Below, in pieces: positions 1 to 11,378 of a stretch of 64,000 nt of DNA; within the stretch, counting starts at the first letter, position 1, and every line of letters begins with the position of its first letter. Under the pieces are notes generated by a model. The model was given only the letters and a program-made list of their open reading frames with translations. It made no database searches and was not told the DNA's origin. The stretch comes from Dastarcus helophoroides (taxonomy: Eukaryota > Arthropoda > Insecta > Coleoptera > Bothrideridae). The position numbers and the translations under genes were made by a program. Location of the stretch: assembly GCA_028583605.1 (NCBI GenBank), contig CM053327.1, forward strand, positions 5,889,316-5,953,315. Reading direction: 5' to 3'.

Positions 1-2760
1 GTCCTCTCACACCCTAACAGCAATATTGGGATTACCAGTGGGGTAGACATTGTTCCAAATTTTGTTGTTTATGACTGCCATCTAAACTTGGATAATGTTC
101 GGAATTGAATGTTCCGAGTACTGAATTAGTTAAAACTTGTGTTATTGCCCTAAAATATTTTCCTGTTCTAGAGAGGTTAATGCATATTATGACATGTCAT
201 AGCTTGCTGGTGCACTAAACTAGATAATGGTACACATGTTCAAACCGTTGGTGAAACCGAATAAAAAGAATGACTACTTCTCTAAAAGTATGAACGGGTT
301 GTAAACTAACTTCGCAACTTCTGTCTGATCGATTTGGTTTGGAGGGTTAGGCTTTCGGAAGACAGGATAGCCGCAAAGTAGATACTGAAAGCACTTAGCG
401 GTTTTCTTGTTTTACGACCTCAATAAAATGGACTTTAAACATCAGGAATTATTTGGGATTCAACCGCAGCGATCGCTTTGAATGCGTTAACAGATTTTAA
501 CATTTCACATGAATGGAATTTATAAATCTTGTGGAACAATCATGTACTGCTCTTTAGTGTAAAATAAAACTAGAAAAAATAAATTGTAAGAAGAAAATTT
601 ATCAAAGGATCCCAAACAAAGTCGTTAGATTATTCGCTTTTTCGCCTGAAAATCTGTCCATAGTGTAACCAATTGCAGAAGAGAACGCTGCGAAATTTTA
701 AAAAGTGGGTGCAAATGATATAAAGGAGTGGCTAATACTTGAGGGATATTTTCTTGGATTTTGAGTTTTGTAAATCTATAGGAGATACAAATGAGACGGA
801 AATGTTTGTCTTATGCGTTGTTCACATAAAATCATTTTTTTTTCATACACCCCATAGCTTCAGACAGTTCGAAAAAAATAAGCCTTTTGAAATATTCCTG
901 TAAATACATGGTATCTATTCTGACTTTGGGATACGCTAGGAAATCCCATCATTGGCACATTCTTCATTAGCTCCGACAAATATTTAATATTATTGTTATT
1001 AATATTTTTTAGCTTGTGTTGGAGCGGTTAATAATTACTATTTCTATAACATTTTACATTCACTTATTTTTTAGAATTTTAAGTGGTACTTTTTGTAAGA
1101 AATGTAAAATAAAACCAATTATTTTCATTTATTTTTAAGTGTGTGGAAATACAAATAAATATTCAAGGCAATAATTACCTCAAAACTTGTTGTTCATAAA
1201 TTAATGATTTTTCTGGCTTATCATTGCACCTGCTGAGTGGGTGGTAACGCATTGACTTATGGAATCCTAAACCATTCTTTATGTTAGGCAACCTTACGGT
1301 AAGAAGAGTTTTTGGATTAATTTACCTCTATTTAATGGGCTAAATAGAATTATTTTTTCGATTTTCTGTCTTTGTTAAGCTTTTCGAAGAAGTGGTTAAA
1401 ATTATTGACATTATGACCGAGGTACCCACTAAACAGCAGCACCAGATTAGGCCATAATTTTATAAAATCAAATACTGACGAGGAAGGCTATAACGAAATA
1501 ATATTTCAAGTATAACAAAACCCTAATTTAAATTTTATATTGAACAGCAGACAAATCAGGATAAATGGGAACGTCGGGTGAAAATTAATATTATCAATTG
1601 AATTTGAATCAAGAATTGTTAATAATACGTTGAGATTAAATCACGTTTATTGCGCGACTTGGCTATCTGTAAAAGCAAAGATTCATTTTCGACAAGCGTA
1701 GCAAACAAAAATAAAATATTAGGAACTCGAGACACCATATTGCGATGCAACAGATTGGAGCTCAGTCGTTGGAATGCATTTAAGTGTATTCTGCATCTAA
1801 TTTCAGCAATAATAAAACCTATTTATCGTTGATTATTTGCATGATTATGAATAGATTGATCTATCCAAGGATATCGATAGTTTAAGAGTCATCAATCTTA
1901 TGACGGTAATGAAAGACAATATTGTTGAATTATTGAAGGAAGTTTTAATTTTTTTGATATATTTAGCTCCTAATGCAAAGACATATCGGCTGGTGTATTT
2001 ATTAGATTCAGATTTTGAGAATCAAAGACCGGTTTTGATCTCATTAGATCTCATTAGCTTTTGTAAACTTAAATTCGCACCAGCAAGTATATCAGATGCT
2101 TGCAGGTGCGGACTGCTCAAAATCTCGACTCAAACTTGAATTTCTCATTTTTTTTTAAATTCCCTCGATAGCACTTATATCGGTATGCTGATATTTTGAT
2201 GCAAATTTAACGATACGCGCATGTGACGTTCTCTGCAATGCAAGAAAGGCCGAGTGTTGTAAACATGCAGAATAGATTTAACCATAATTTGATCTATCAA
2301 TCAGTGAACAATTATTATTGTTAGCTTATTCCGCATATCGTAAGAACTTTTATAATTGTTTTACTTCGGCATTAACCATGGATAGTTGTTTCTATTTACC
2401 ATAATTAAACTGAGGGAATTGAATTAATATACTTCAGGTTCAGAAAACATTATAATTTAGAAAAAAGTGGGTTGCTGCGTGTCGTCATAAGGACGAAGTA
2501 AATTTGAAGAATAATACTTATTGCAATGTTACACCCAAAGTTTTAGGTTTGAAATGGAAATCCTAAGAAAAAATGTCTAAAAGTCTTAAACAAAAATAGA
2601 TCATTTTGGTGGCGTGGTCATAATCTTATATGCATGATTACTGAGTTATGGAATCGTGAAAGAGTGTCCATTATAACCAACTTCCGAAATTTCAATAGTT
2701 ATTTTGTTCTTAACAATTTGAGTAGATCCAACTAGTATATACTTTTCAATACAGCAATAT
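1..2760. other. AT-rich sequence with no recognised gene
   Basis: No frame here looks like a protein I know; the longest open stretches (1650-1832 and 1900-2139, plus) have no recognisable motif and no good splice or start context. A short hairpin sits at about 2074-2110, where CGCACCAGCAAG is followed by CTTGCAGGTGCG. I see no transposon ends. Confidence 0.6.
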
Positions 2761-3054
2761 AGTGTGTCCCACCAGGAATTGCCGCGATTGATACCTGATG
2801 AAAGACTCATCCAAAAAACTTAAAATTTTGGCAACTTAGCAAAGTCGATGAGGCTAATACAACTAAAATATTCGCAAAGTTGTAGTACTTTCACTCATAC
2901 CGGTGTCAACTTCTGGTATAACTGGAAGTACTACAACTTTGTCAATATTCTAGTTGTATTGGCCTTGCCAACTTTGTAAGTTGTCAAATTTTCAATTTTT
3001 TTTAATAAATATTTTGCCAGAAATCGATCGCGGCGATTCCCGGTGGGGCATACT
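2761..3054. repeat. Palindromic MITE, about 294 bp
   Basis: The two halves are imperfect reverse complements along their whole length. The outer ends read AGTGTGTCCCACCAGG (left) and, inverted, AGTATGCCCCACCGGG (right). The similarity continues through GCCGCGAT and through AAGTTGTAGTACTT near the centre. Both ends adjoin TA or TTA, as expected of Tc1/mariner-type miniature elements. It has no coding capacity. It lies ten bases outside the next inverted-repeat element. Confidence 0.7.
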
Positions 3055-3298
3055 TTATGTTATTCACTGTGTCAATTTGAAAATATACTTTCTTTAATAT
3101 TTCACTTGTTTCATAAAATATGGAATTAGGCAAAAACATTCCAATTTCATTTTCAAGGAAGACATCTTTTCAACTGACCTTCAATTAAATTTGATCAATC
3201 CTTGACCTGGAGTCCAGGCAACTCCAGAAAATATTAAATCGGAAGGGGGGTTTAACTACACCTTATTTAAAAGGTCGTTTATTTGCCTTTTTAAGTAG

Positions 3299-5835
3299 GG
3301 TAGGGCGGGGCTAGTTTATCACTTTTTGATTTGACCTCCCATAACTCCAAGACGATGCATCGGATTTATTTACGCCATATGCAGTTAGGTTCGTGATTTA
3401 GTCCTCTTCAAACGGTCTAGCGACACAAAAACGATTCGAGTAAAACTTTGGAAGTTATTCCTGGAAGAGCGGGAGCGCTGCAAATCGCACAACGGGCCCC
3501 ACTAGTGTGGCACGTTGTGCATGGGTCGGGGCTAGTTGTGCAATGGCAAGAATAAACGGATCGGCTCTATAAAATGATATAAGTATAAAATAAAATTGTT
3601 ATTAACTAGCAATTATTTATTTAATATTATTATAACATTCTTATATTATTATTATTGCTCTGATAATTTAGATTATTATTACACTTTTAGTATTTTAACT
3701 TCTATATTTAAAAATAATTTTAAAGCAAATTAATATTAAAATAAAATAGTGACTCATTATGAGACCAGAAATATTGCTAGATGATTAACAATTACAAATT
3801 ATTAATCATCGTTGTCACTATCACAATTAATACAAACAAAAGTTAGACCAACGTTTGGCACACATTTAATGTGGGACCACTGTTTGCAAATCTGGCACTG
3901 AATCCAGTTTTCCCCAGGTAAACTCTTAGAGAATTCTTCATTACAAACCAAACAGCTATACTCGTCCTCTTCTGAGTTTGTCTGCAGAATTTTTTTAGAG
4001 ATTCGTTTCTTTTTTTTATTAATTTCAATTTTGGGTTTTTTTAACTTTTTTCAGTTTTTTCTTATTTTGTTCTTCTTCTAATCAATTTTTTTCTGGCGTA
4101 TCTGTCAAAATAGCAGATTTTCTCTTTCTCCTTCCAGCTTTAGAGATTTTTCTTAGACCTGCTTTTGGATAAAGTCGAACAACTTCAGGAGAAAATACTC
4201 CTGGTACTTGAGCAAGAACCAAAACGTTTTCTTTGTTTTGATTATTTTGACACGTAGATGCAACAACGGTTGCACCAGGTTGATTAGTAACAATTGAATC
4301 ACTTGCATCAGGTTGACCAGTAACAACTGAAACACTGGCATCGGATTGACCTAGCAGCAGCTGGATCACTTGCATTGGATTGACTAGCAGCAGCTGGATC
4401 ATTTGGATCGAGTAGACTAGTAAGAGATAGATCACTCGCATCAGGTTGTTGCTCTAGTTGCTGACATTCCACTTGTACCGGTTCTGGACGATGGGTCACA
4501 AATGATGGAGAAAAATCTTCCTTGGTAACATTGTTTGGATTAAATGGATAGATGCCGGATTTTTTGAAACCATTAGTTATATTTGTAACCACCGTAGCTA
4601 ATGGCAGAGAGTATGCTACAATTTTTGGGACATCGTATATTGTTAAGGTCTTTCCTGGATTATTCTTTAACCATGTATCTTGTGCAGTGGCACAATATAT
4701 TTTTGAAGGGCCCAAAAACAGACACATCTAGTGGTTGCAATTTATGGCTGCAGTGGGGCGGGAATGTCAACATGACAACTCCATTTTCGTTAGCTAAATT
4801 TAACGTTTCAGTGTTCAAATGAGAGGAATGATTATCTAAAACCAGTGAAACGTAGGATTCTTTTGATGGTCTTACATGCTTGATAAAATGCTGCATCAAT
4901 TTAAAAAATTCCGCGTCTGTTACCCATCCACTGGGATTGCTTGTCCCGATACAATCTGGAGGTCCGCCATTAATAAAATGATCTTTGTAATTTTTGCGAG
5001 GAAATACAAAATGGGAGGAATTGTATTTCCAGATTCCGACACAGCACCACGGTAACATTAGTACCTCGTTCTCCTGAAGTCATCGCACCAACATTTTTTT
5101 TCGCCTTTCCAGCTATAATTTTATTGGGTTTCAATACTGTAGATACTCAGTCTCATCTACGTTCCATATCTGACAAGCAGTGAAATTATATTTTGCCATT
5201 ACTTCAGCCAATTTTTCAAAATAAACTTTAACATTTTCGGCATTGAAAGACGTAGCTCTGCCAAGACTAGTAGCTTCAGGTTTCCTGATAGATAAATCTG
5301 GGTTTCTAGCCATGAACTTTGTGAAGCCAATCCTTACCTGCCATTCGGTTTTCGGACCAGGTAACTGGCATTTTAACCTTAAACTTAACGGCACACTCGT
5401 AGGCAAGACGACGAGTATCTTTAGGCGTATACCCAAAGAACATCGATGACATTTGAAGCAATACTCCTTTAAAGAAATTTCTTGTTCATCAGAAAATACT
5501 TGTCTGGGTTTTGTATAACCCATGGATGATATTTATCATACATAATTGAAAGAGCAATAATTAAATAATATTTAAATACTTACTTAATCACGAAAAAGTG
5601 TTTTCATGCGAGTGTAGAAACAAAAGTATAAAGGCCTGTTTTTTTTTCACGCGCAAAAAAAACAATGCGTTGTGGTCGTAAGCCTAAGCACCGGACGGCA
5701 ATTGACAGTCGCGCGATGTGTTCTCCTTCCGTAACCCCTTCTTTGTGCCATTTAAACTTTTGTTGTAAGTTGCGTAGTTTTCGAGATATTTTGATTTCAC
5801 AACTTGCCCCGCTGATCAACTAGCCCCGCCCTACC
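3299..5835 (-). mobile_element. pogo/Tigger-like DNA transposon, decayed
   Basis: The ends are inverted repeats: GGTAGGGCGGGGCTAGTT at 3299-3316 and its reverse complement at 5818-5835. A related subterminal motif, GGGTCGGGGCTAGTTGTGC, lies at about 3525, and GCCCCGC at about 5806. The element carries a minus-strand transposase relic. Its G+C-rich ends stand out against the AT-rich surroundings. It interrupts the larger inverted-repeat element around it, so it is the younger of the two. A TA sits within each end, as expected for TA target choice, but the exact boundary base is uncertain. Confidence 0.75.
3802..5523 (-). pseudogene. pogo/Tigger-type transposase (DDE_1), frameshifted
   Basis: Relic of the cut-and-paste transposase of the surrounding element. 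Reading from 5523 downward: an N-terminal part with FMARNPDLSIRKPEATSL; the first catalytic Asp in WNVDET (about 5155); the second in LVLDNHSSH (about 4830); the third in HKLQPLDVSVFGPFK (about 4740); then a C-terminal part with GIYPFNPNNVTKEDFSP. The end is a PHD-like finger in a separate frame, with C-X2-C pairs (CLVC, CQIC) and CINC before the stop at 3802. That order is usual for insect Tigger-like proteins with a zinc-finger tail. At least four frame changes occur, near 5440, 5380, 5140 and 4690, so no full protein is made. The D, D, D triad itself survives. A low-complexity DASD/QPDA repeat separates catalytic core and finger. Confidence 0.85.
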
Positions 5836-5963
5836 ATGTATTACACACTTGACCTTTCTTTTCAATAGTTTTCAAAACATCCAAAAAATCTCTTGAACAA
5901 GCTATGTAGGTAATGTAACAAATGTAATTGTTATGAAATATAAACACATTGGTAAAAAGTAGT

Positions 5964-7082
5964 TTACTTAATTAAATTCTTAAAATGTTGTCCATTATTG
6001 TTTGCATATTGATGTAGTCTGCTCTATAATGCCTCCCTAACGTTCTGAAAAACTTCTATTTCAATTTCTCTACACGCAGCTGTAACTCTTTTCTTTAATT
6101 CTTTTAAATCTCGAGGCCTATGTTTATTAAATAATCGATTTAAGATGTCTCCACCAAAAAAGATCTAGAGGCATTAAGCCGGGTGATCGTGGTGGTCATC
6201 CGTTGCTCCTCTTCTACCAATCCATCTGCCAAGAAATCTGTTATCTAACCATTGCCCAACCGAAAGAAAGTAATGTGGTGGAGCTTCATCTTGTTGGAAG
6301 CAAAGAAGATCTTCTTACCAAGTATTATTACCAGCATCATCCTTAACTTAATTTTCTAATTATCTGTTATTAAGAGGTCTATTATCTCATTAAGGAGATT
6401 TAAGTTGCGCTCACCAGTTAGGTTTCCCTCAATGAATATACGTGCAATAACTGCATTTCTAAGAATACCAGCCCATACGTTATTTGTTTTTTGATACTCT
6501 GAATTACCTTCCCTAAAAAGTCGCAAATTTTCATCGCTCCAGTATCGACAATTCTGTTTGTTAACAAGCCGATTACTGAAAAACTCATCACCAAAGCAAA
6601 CGTTCTTCAAATTATTTTGATTGTTATTTATGAAAACTGTTATTCTTTCGCAAAATTGAATCCTTTTGTCACAATTGTAAGAAAAAATTGTAAAAGAAAA
6701 TATGTTTTATATGGATAAAATTTATTTAATTTTAGTGCTCTCCTTACTGTTTTATGTGACATTCCTACTTCGCGAGCTATAGTACAAAGTAAGGTGGTCG
6801 GGTCCACCGCAGTGAAGGTGCCTAAAATTTCTATTTGAGCTGCTTCATTTAAGACACTATTTCTACTATTACTATTACTGCTATTTCTTGGATTTTTGTT
6901 GCAATCGGAACCGGTTTCGGTAAACTTTGCAACTAATTCCAAGACATATTTGTGGTTTATATTACTATGGGGATTTCTCTCATTGAAATTGCTGCGGCTC
7001 CTCTAGCACATCTTCGAGATTCCCCTAAAGTGAGAATAATCTCCGTTCTTGGGTGATATGTGTACACCATTTTTGGAAACAT
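5964..7082 (-). pseudogene. IS630/Tc1-type (DDE_3) transposase relic
   Basis: Degenerate transposase of an insect IS630-Tc1-mariner lineage distinct from the mariners elsewhere in the window. It starts MFPKMVYTYHP at 7082 and has an N-terminal helix-turn-helix region (IAREVGMSHKTVRRAL, about 6760). The middle contains CRYWSDENLRLFREG and NVWAGILRNAVIARIF (about 6450-6560). The second catalytic region is QQDEAPPHY (about 6290), followed by GRWIGRRG. The expected SPDL...DFFLWG segment is scrambled. The C-terminus, RPRDLKELKKRV...NNGQHFKNL, ends at 5964. Frameshifts separate these blocks. It lies between the right end of the Tigger insertion and the right arm of the large inverted-repeat element. 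Confidence 0.75.
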
Positions 7083-7579
7083 TTTAAAAAACGCACAATC
7101 CCGAACTCGCAATACTAAATTTATACTGAAGACAAATAAGAGAATCTTAGCAAAAAAACCGAAGAATGACTTATGTTCTTTTTATACTAAACATTTATCG
7201 ACTCCTTATCAGTAAAATATTCTTTCGTAGCAAAAGGCAGAAAGAAACTGTAAACGGCTATTTGACTTCAATGTAATCCATTTTAACCAATTAATTTAAA
7301 TAATATCGATATATGTTTTTCGCACCTATGGCAAGTACTGAAAGTACTGAAATGTGCTATACTTAAGAAAGTAATTGAAGAGTTTCAGATGAGGTATCGC
7401 TCAACTCACCTGCCTGTTTCAAATTTTAGGGGTTGTCTCCGCCCCAACTAAAAGGTTAATGTAATTTAATTGAAAGTCAGCATGTCCTTGAAAATAAAAT
7501 TGACTTGTCTTTGCCTAATTCCATATTTTAGAAGACAACTGCAATATTAAAAATGATACCTTTTCAAATTGACACAGTG

Positions 7580-8380
7580 TATAGAGTTTTGCGAGTAAAC
7601 CTACACCCGAGTTCAGTTTCATTTATATATGTTAATATTTGTATATGTATAATTACATCTAAGGTAAATATGATAAGTAAGTTTAAAAATGTCGTCCATT
7701 CGTGCTAAAGAGCAAACAAAGCAAGAATTTTAACAAATTCGTAAATTGTGTGGCGTGTAAATACACTTAATTTTCTTTGAAGAGCCACATGCGAAATAAA
7801 ACGTGCGTAACCCCGAAGCTGATTATGAGTGTAAAAGCGTAGAAAAAAACGAGTGTCAGCGTCAACTGAGAATAATAAAGAGTGTAGAACGTTCCATCCT
7901 ACAACATCTGTGCTTTATGCACGTCAGACAACATCTTAAAGTATTACACCGAATACTAGAGATATTTATGAGCCGAGTGGTACGGGGAGAGAATAGCAAT
8001 ATCCACTCTTTCCTATACCACATAATTCATACCCGGGCCCCTATGCACTTCCGTTAGGTTCATCCATTACCAGATCTACCGTTTGAATTTTTACACATTG
8101 TTCCTTTTAAGAGGTGGCAAGAAAAATAAGTTTCAGTGACAGATCACGCTACCGGAATCTCCGGATGAAAAATAATTCAATTTCAGCATTTTAACAAAAT
8201 AGATGTTCGATTTGTAAAACGTCGGAAAATCTCGCGGAGTTCGACTTAATAGAAAATATTGCGAGGTGATTAATGTGACGAACGCATGCAGCAGTATATA
8301 GTGATTAGATATTTTAGGCTTGAGTTTGAGTGGTTTCCTGCTGGTTGTTGTCAAAATTTGATAACAAATGACACACTTTT
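7580..8380. other. No recognised gene; weak open frame only
   Basis: Slightly less AT-rich than its surroundings. An 84-codon open frame at 7803-8057 (plus) has no motif I know and lacks a convincing start. No repeats were recognised. Confidence 0.4.
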
Positions 8381-8422
8381 GTTGCACATTTGTGTCCATC
8401 CAGCAACCCCAAGATCTCGTAC

Positions 8423-8638
8423 ATGAGCAGACGGTTGACTAAACAACGCATTGTGGCCAATTATGTAGTAATGGGATTTGCAACCGTGACAACTTTATGC
8501 CCAATAGGCAAAGAACAGTTTTTATCCGACAATAAATTCGATGTCCCTTTAACTGGACCTACAGTTCCTCACAGCTTAAATGATGTAGTGAGTATTCAAC
8601 AGATGAAACTATTGGCACAAACATACAGAAAGAACTAA
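8423..8638 (+). CDS. Small unknown protein or terminal exon, 71 codons
   Basis: I do not recognise this protein. The frame opens at ATG 8423 (MSRRLTKQRIVANY) and ends at 8638. It contains a single hydrophobic stretch (VANYVVMGFATVTTL) that could be a short membrane anchor, then a polar tail rich in Pro, Asn and Gln. Base composition is less AT-biased than the surroundings, which favours real coding sequence. It is also open upstream to a possible acceptor AG at 8402-8403, so it could be the last exon of a spliced gene. The pyrimidine tract there is weak. No partner exon or clear AATAAA was found. A chance open frame remains possible. Confidence 0.3.
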   Translation: MSRRLTKQRIVANYVVMGFATVTTLCPIGKEQFLSDNKFDVPLTGPTVPHSLNDVVSIQQMKLLAQTYRKN

Positions 8639-8834
8639 ACACAAAGACTTAATAACAGTTATAAACCTTTTTAAATAGTTCAAACTTTATTGTATATCAA
8701 GTTCTAAAACTAAACTACCTGACAAAAATGCAAACAAAAGGATGCCCTTATAAAATAGAGCTCACAGCTAAAATGATGCAATCATTATACTAACATACTA
8801 TACCATAAATTTTTACTTTGCCAGTAATCTAGAG

Positions 8835-9160
8835 GTCTCTCTTTCTTCTTCTTCTTCTTTCTACGTTAGGACTTAGTCCTGTGTTTCTTACAATGTTCAT
8901 CACTCTTGGGATGCGGAGGTCCAGCTTTCATACCAATGTTTTGGTAGTCTTGCTAGGAGTCTCCCGGTGTTAGGCCTTTCCATTTTTGCCATTCTGGGTA
9001 GCAGGTTATCAGGCATCCTATCTACATGGTCTTTCCACTATTTCCGTCTTATTCTGGCTCATCTTGCCACATCCTCTCTGATTTCTTCATTTCTCTCATG
9101 GTCGAGTATACTAAGAAGAAAATGCCATTCGTTCTTTAGTTCACATTTTTTATGTTGATC
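8835..9160 (-). pseudogene. 3' fragment of an RTE-like LINE
   Basis: On the minus strand the sequence reads ERNEEIREDVARMSQNKT, then HVDRMPDNLLPRMAKMER, then LARLPKHWYESWTSASQE. This resembles the post-RT C-terminal segment of insect endonuclease/reverse transcriptase proteins, where an HVDRM-type motif is followed by a basic, Trp-containing tail. The frame ends close to a GAA/AGA-repeat run at about 8840-8858, which fits the simple-repeat tail of such elements. No RT or endonuclease domain remains. The clade call is from motif memory only. Confidence 0.45.
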
Positions 9161-9329
9161 ATACATTTTCTACTATATTAAAGTTAGATGACAGTGGTGG
9201 GGTATTAAGATACGCCACTCTCGTACAGTACGCTCTGAATATTTTGAGTTGTCGTAAAAAAATTGAAAATTCTGGTGAATGTGCAATTTTGCAGCACTAC
9301 AATTAGAAACTATTTTAAAATATGGTATC

Positions 9330-9780
9330 GGAACAGTAATACTAATTCATTATACCGTTATTAAAATATATTTTTCCGACCCTGACAAAGATATACAACC
9401 CCAAAACATTACGTATTGACCATTCTCTTAAACCGTACATTTCAAATTCTTTTATTTTAATCCTCTCTTATGTTTTTAACTAAAGTTATCTTCCCATCTG
9501 ATGAAAAAAGGTTGAATTTCATTTCATCAGCCAAATTGACCTAGCTGTTCTTCAATGCAAATTAGCTCCTTTTAAAACAGGTCATATATTTTTTGCGCAA
9601 CATTATTTTTTAAAATCCTATGAACATCAATTGAAGAACTTAATTTTGGGTTTTTGGTACTTGTTCTTACATCCGCCCCTTGTATTGAGTAAAAATTTTT
9701 TTGTAAGCTTTTTATAATATGTTAAACTGTTTCCTGACTTTTTTGACCATTTTAGCCATTTTTTATAGTTGAAACCATTA
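9330..9780 (-). pseudogene. Tc1-type transposase fragment
   Basis: The minus-strand segment 9533-9486 reads LADEMKFNLFSSDGKI, matching the first-aspartate block of Tc1 transposases (usually FSDESKFNLFGSDG). It is followed in another frame by KRMVNT and CFGVVY, the degraded remains of the KHGGGSVMVWGC block. Upstream sequence (9534-9770) is consistent with the preceding linker but carries stops. No catalytic C-terminal part or inverted ends were found. This is a separate lineage from the mariners at 23, 38 and 48 kb. Confidence 0.55.
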
Positions 9781-10510
9781 TTAAAATGGTTATTCTGGCT
9801 TCCCAATTGTGATATGACTAGCTGTTTGTGTCTGTTTTACAAACATCTAAATTCTGATGATACGAGCAAGTGTTGTGACCTGCATCTTTTAAGCTGTGAT
9901 GTTGAATTTACCGGTTTCCACATTTTGGTTATTGTCAGGATTTTATTTATATTGTTCGGAGGGTAAATTACATATGCATAATCCTATTTACTACAACCAA
10001 CATTTCCCCCACTTTTAATTTGTTTATTGCTATATGCACTTTTATAATAAAATATAACTGCATTTTAGCTGTCAGTTGTATAACAACAATTACACCTAAA
10101 TATATGGTCTAAGTTCTCCAGGCAACATTGTTATCACAGACTGCATAAGGTCTTGTATATTTACAATGTAATTTTATTATAGTAACGGTAAAAAAACAGT
10201 CCATTATAGCAAAAATTTACACTAATATATACACATTTCCCTACTAGGCGTTGCTTTTAATTCATATCACGAGTATTTCATTAGAGATTAGTAAATTCCA
10301 TACGCAGGAGGTAAAATATTCTTGGGAAAATTCAAAATTTCGATAAAATTTGGCTCACAAAGTGAATTTTTTTTGCAAGTGTTAAACTTTCGTTTAAAAC
10401 ACATATAAATGTGCAACTAAAAACAGATCGCAGTCAGTAGATAACGTCCATTTTTCATTACTTATTTCGTTACCGACATACTGATGTTGATTTTTTCGTC
10501 AACCATATGC
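9781..10510. other. No recognised gene
   Basis: AT-rich sequence. A 65-codon open frame at 9769-9966 is without motif. Nothing else was recognised. Confidence 0.5.
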
Positions 10511-10518
10511 ATCGTGCA

Positions 10519-11370
10519 ACTTAGGAGTTTTTTCCCCAAATTTAGGGGGAAATAAGTGGGATTTGATTTTTTAGGTCCTTTATATTTTTAGGGGTATTTT
10601 TAGGGACTTCTTAATCTACAAGTATAGATCCTGGCATAAACCAATCTAGCTAATCATATTTAGTTGTTGACAACCACCTAAGGATATCTAGTGCAATTTC
10701 TCATTATTAAGAATGCGGAGTTTATTTAAAAAACAAGAAATGTCCCCAGTGTTAACTATAAACGTAGGATTTTTAGATATATTATAACTATTCTGTGGTG
10801 ACTAGAGGTGGGCAATTCGATTTTTTTAGGTAAATCGATTCATTTGAATCTTTCATTTAAAAAGATTCGTTTTTTAGGGATTCATTCACATTTGATTCAT
10901 TTGCCCAAAATTTGGATTTCTTATTATTTAATCCGCACCCTTGAAGGAAGCATCTTCTGGTTGTCTAGAGCTATCAGATTTCTAAATCTTAAAGGCGGAC
11001 GAGTACACATGAAAATGCCCCAAGCTAAAATCTTGACGACAAAAAAAAGGTCGATCGACCGAAAATTTACCACAGTGCTTGAAAATAATATTTGACGACC
11101 AAAAATAAACTCGCCAAAAGAACCAATGTTTAATGAACAGTTCGTTTTGTTTTGTTTGAGCCAAAAACTCTTGAATGCTGCATCGGAATTTGCACAAATT
11201 CTGAATTCTTCTCCTATTGAAGAAAATGATATTATTTTGAAAATAATTTATAAACCAAAGATATTACAAAAGGTAAATTTTTTTAGAGGTATTTCCAAGT
11301 TCTTGTGACGATTTTAGGGGTTTTTGACCTTAGCTTTAGGGGTAAATAGGTTTAAGGGTTGGTAGCACTG
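10519..11370. mobile_element. hAT-like non-autonomous element with 8-bp flanking repeats
   Basis: The block is flanked by exact 8-bp direct repeats ATCGTGCA (10511-10518 and 11371-11378), the target length of hAT elements. Read inward, the right end begins CAGTGCTACCAACCC, which fits the hAT end pattern (Y-A-R-N-G). The left end, ACTTAGGAGTTTTTTCCCC, is only partly similar and seems to have lost its first bases. Both ends are rich in short TTTAGGGG / CCCCTAAA motifs. An inner sequence at 10803, TAGAGGTGGGCAATTCG, looks like another hAT-type end, so a nested insertion is possible. No transposase was recognised. Confidence 0.5.
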
Positions 11371-11378
11371 ATCGTGCA

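Larger units (their letters stand above)
3065..7579. mobile_element. Large element with about 130-bp inverted terminal arms
   Basis: The sequence from CACTGTGTCAATTTGAAAA at 3065 is repeated inverted at the other end, closing at 7579. Both arms share further stretches such as AATATGGAATTAGGCAAA and TTCAATTAAATT, so the arms run roughly 3065-3200 and 7450-7579. Inside lie a complete pogo/Tigger insertion (3299-5835) and the relic of an IS630-type transposase (5964-7082, minus). The latter may be the element's own enzyme. The outer element is inferred from the paired arms; no clear target duplication is visible beyond TA-rich flanks. Confidence 0.5.

Noticed and set aside
5604..5819. 71-codon minus-strand frame upstream of the Tigger transposase
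   Set aside because: It lies in the subterminal region of the element and shows no psq-type helix-turn-helix or other motif.
10808..11308. Open frames of 95 and 60 codons inside the hAT-like block
   Set aside because: No transposase motif (no BED finger, no hAT dimerisation region) could be seen.
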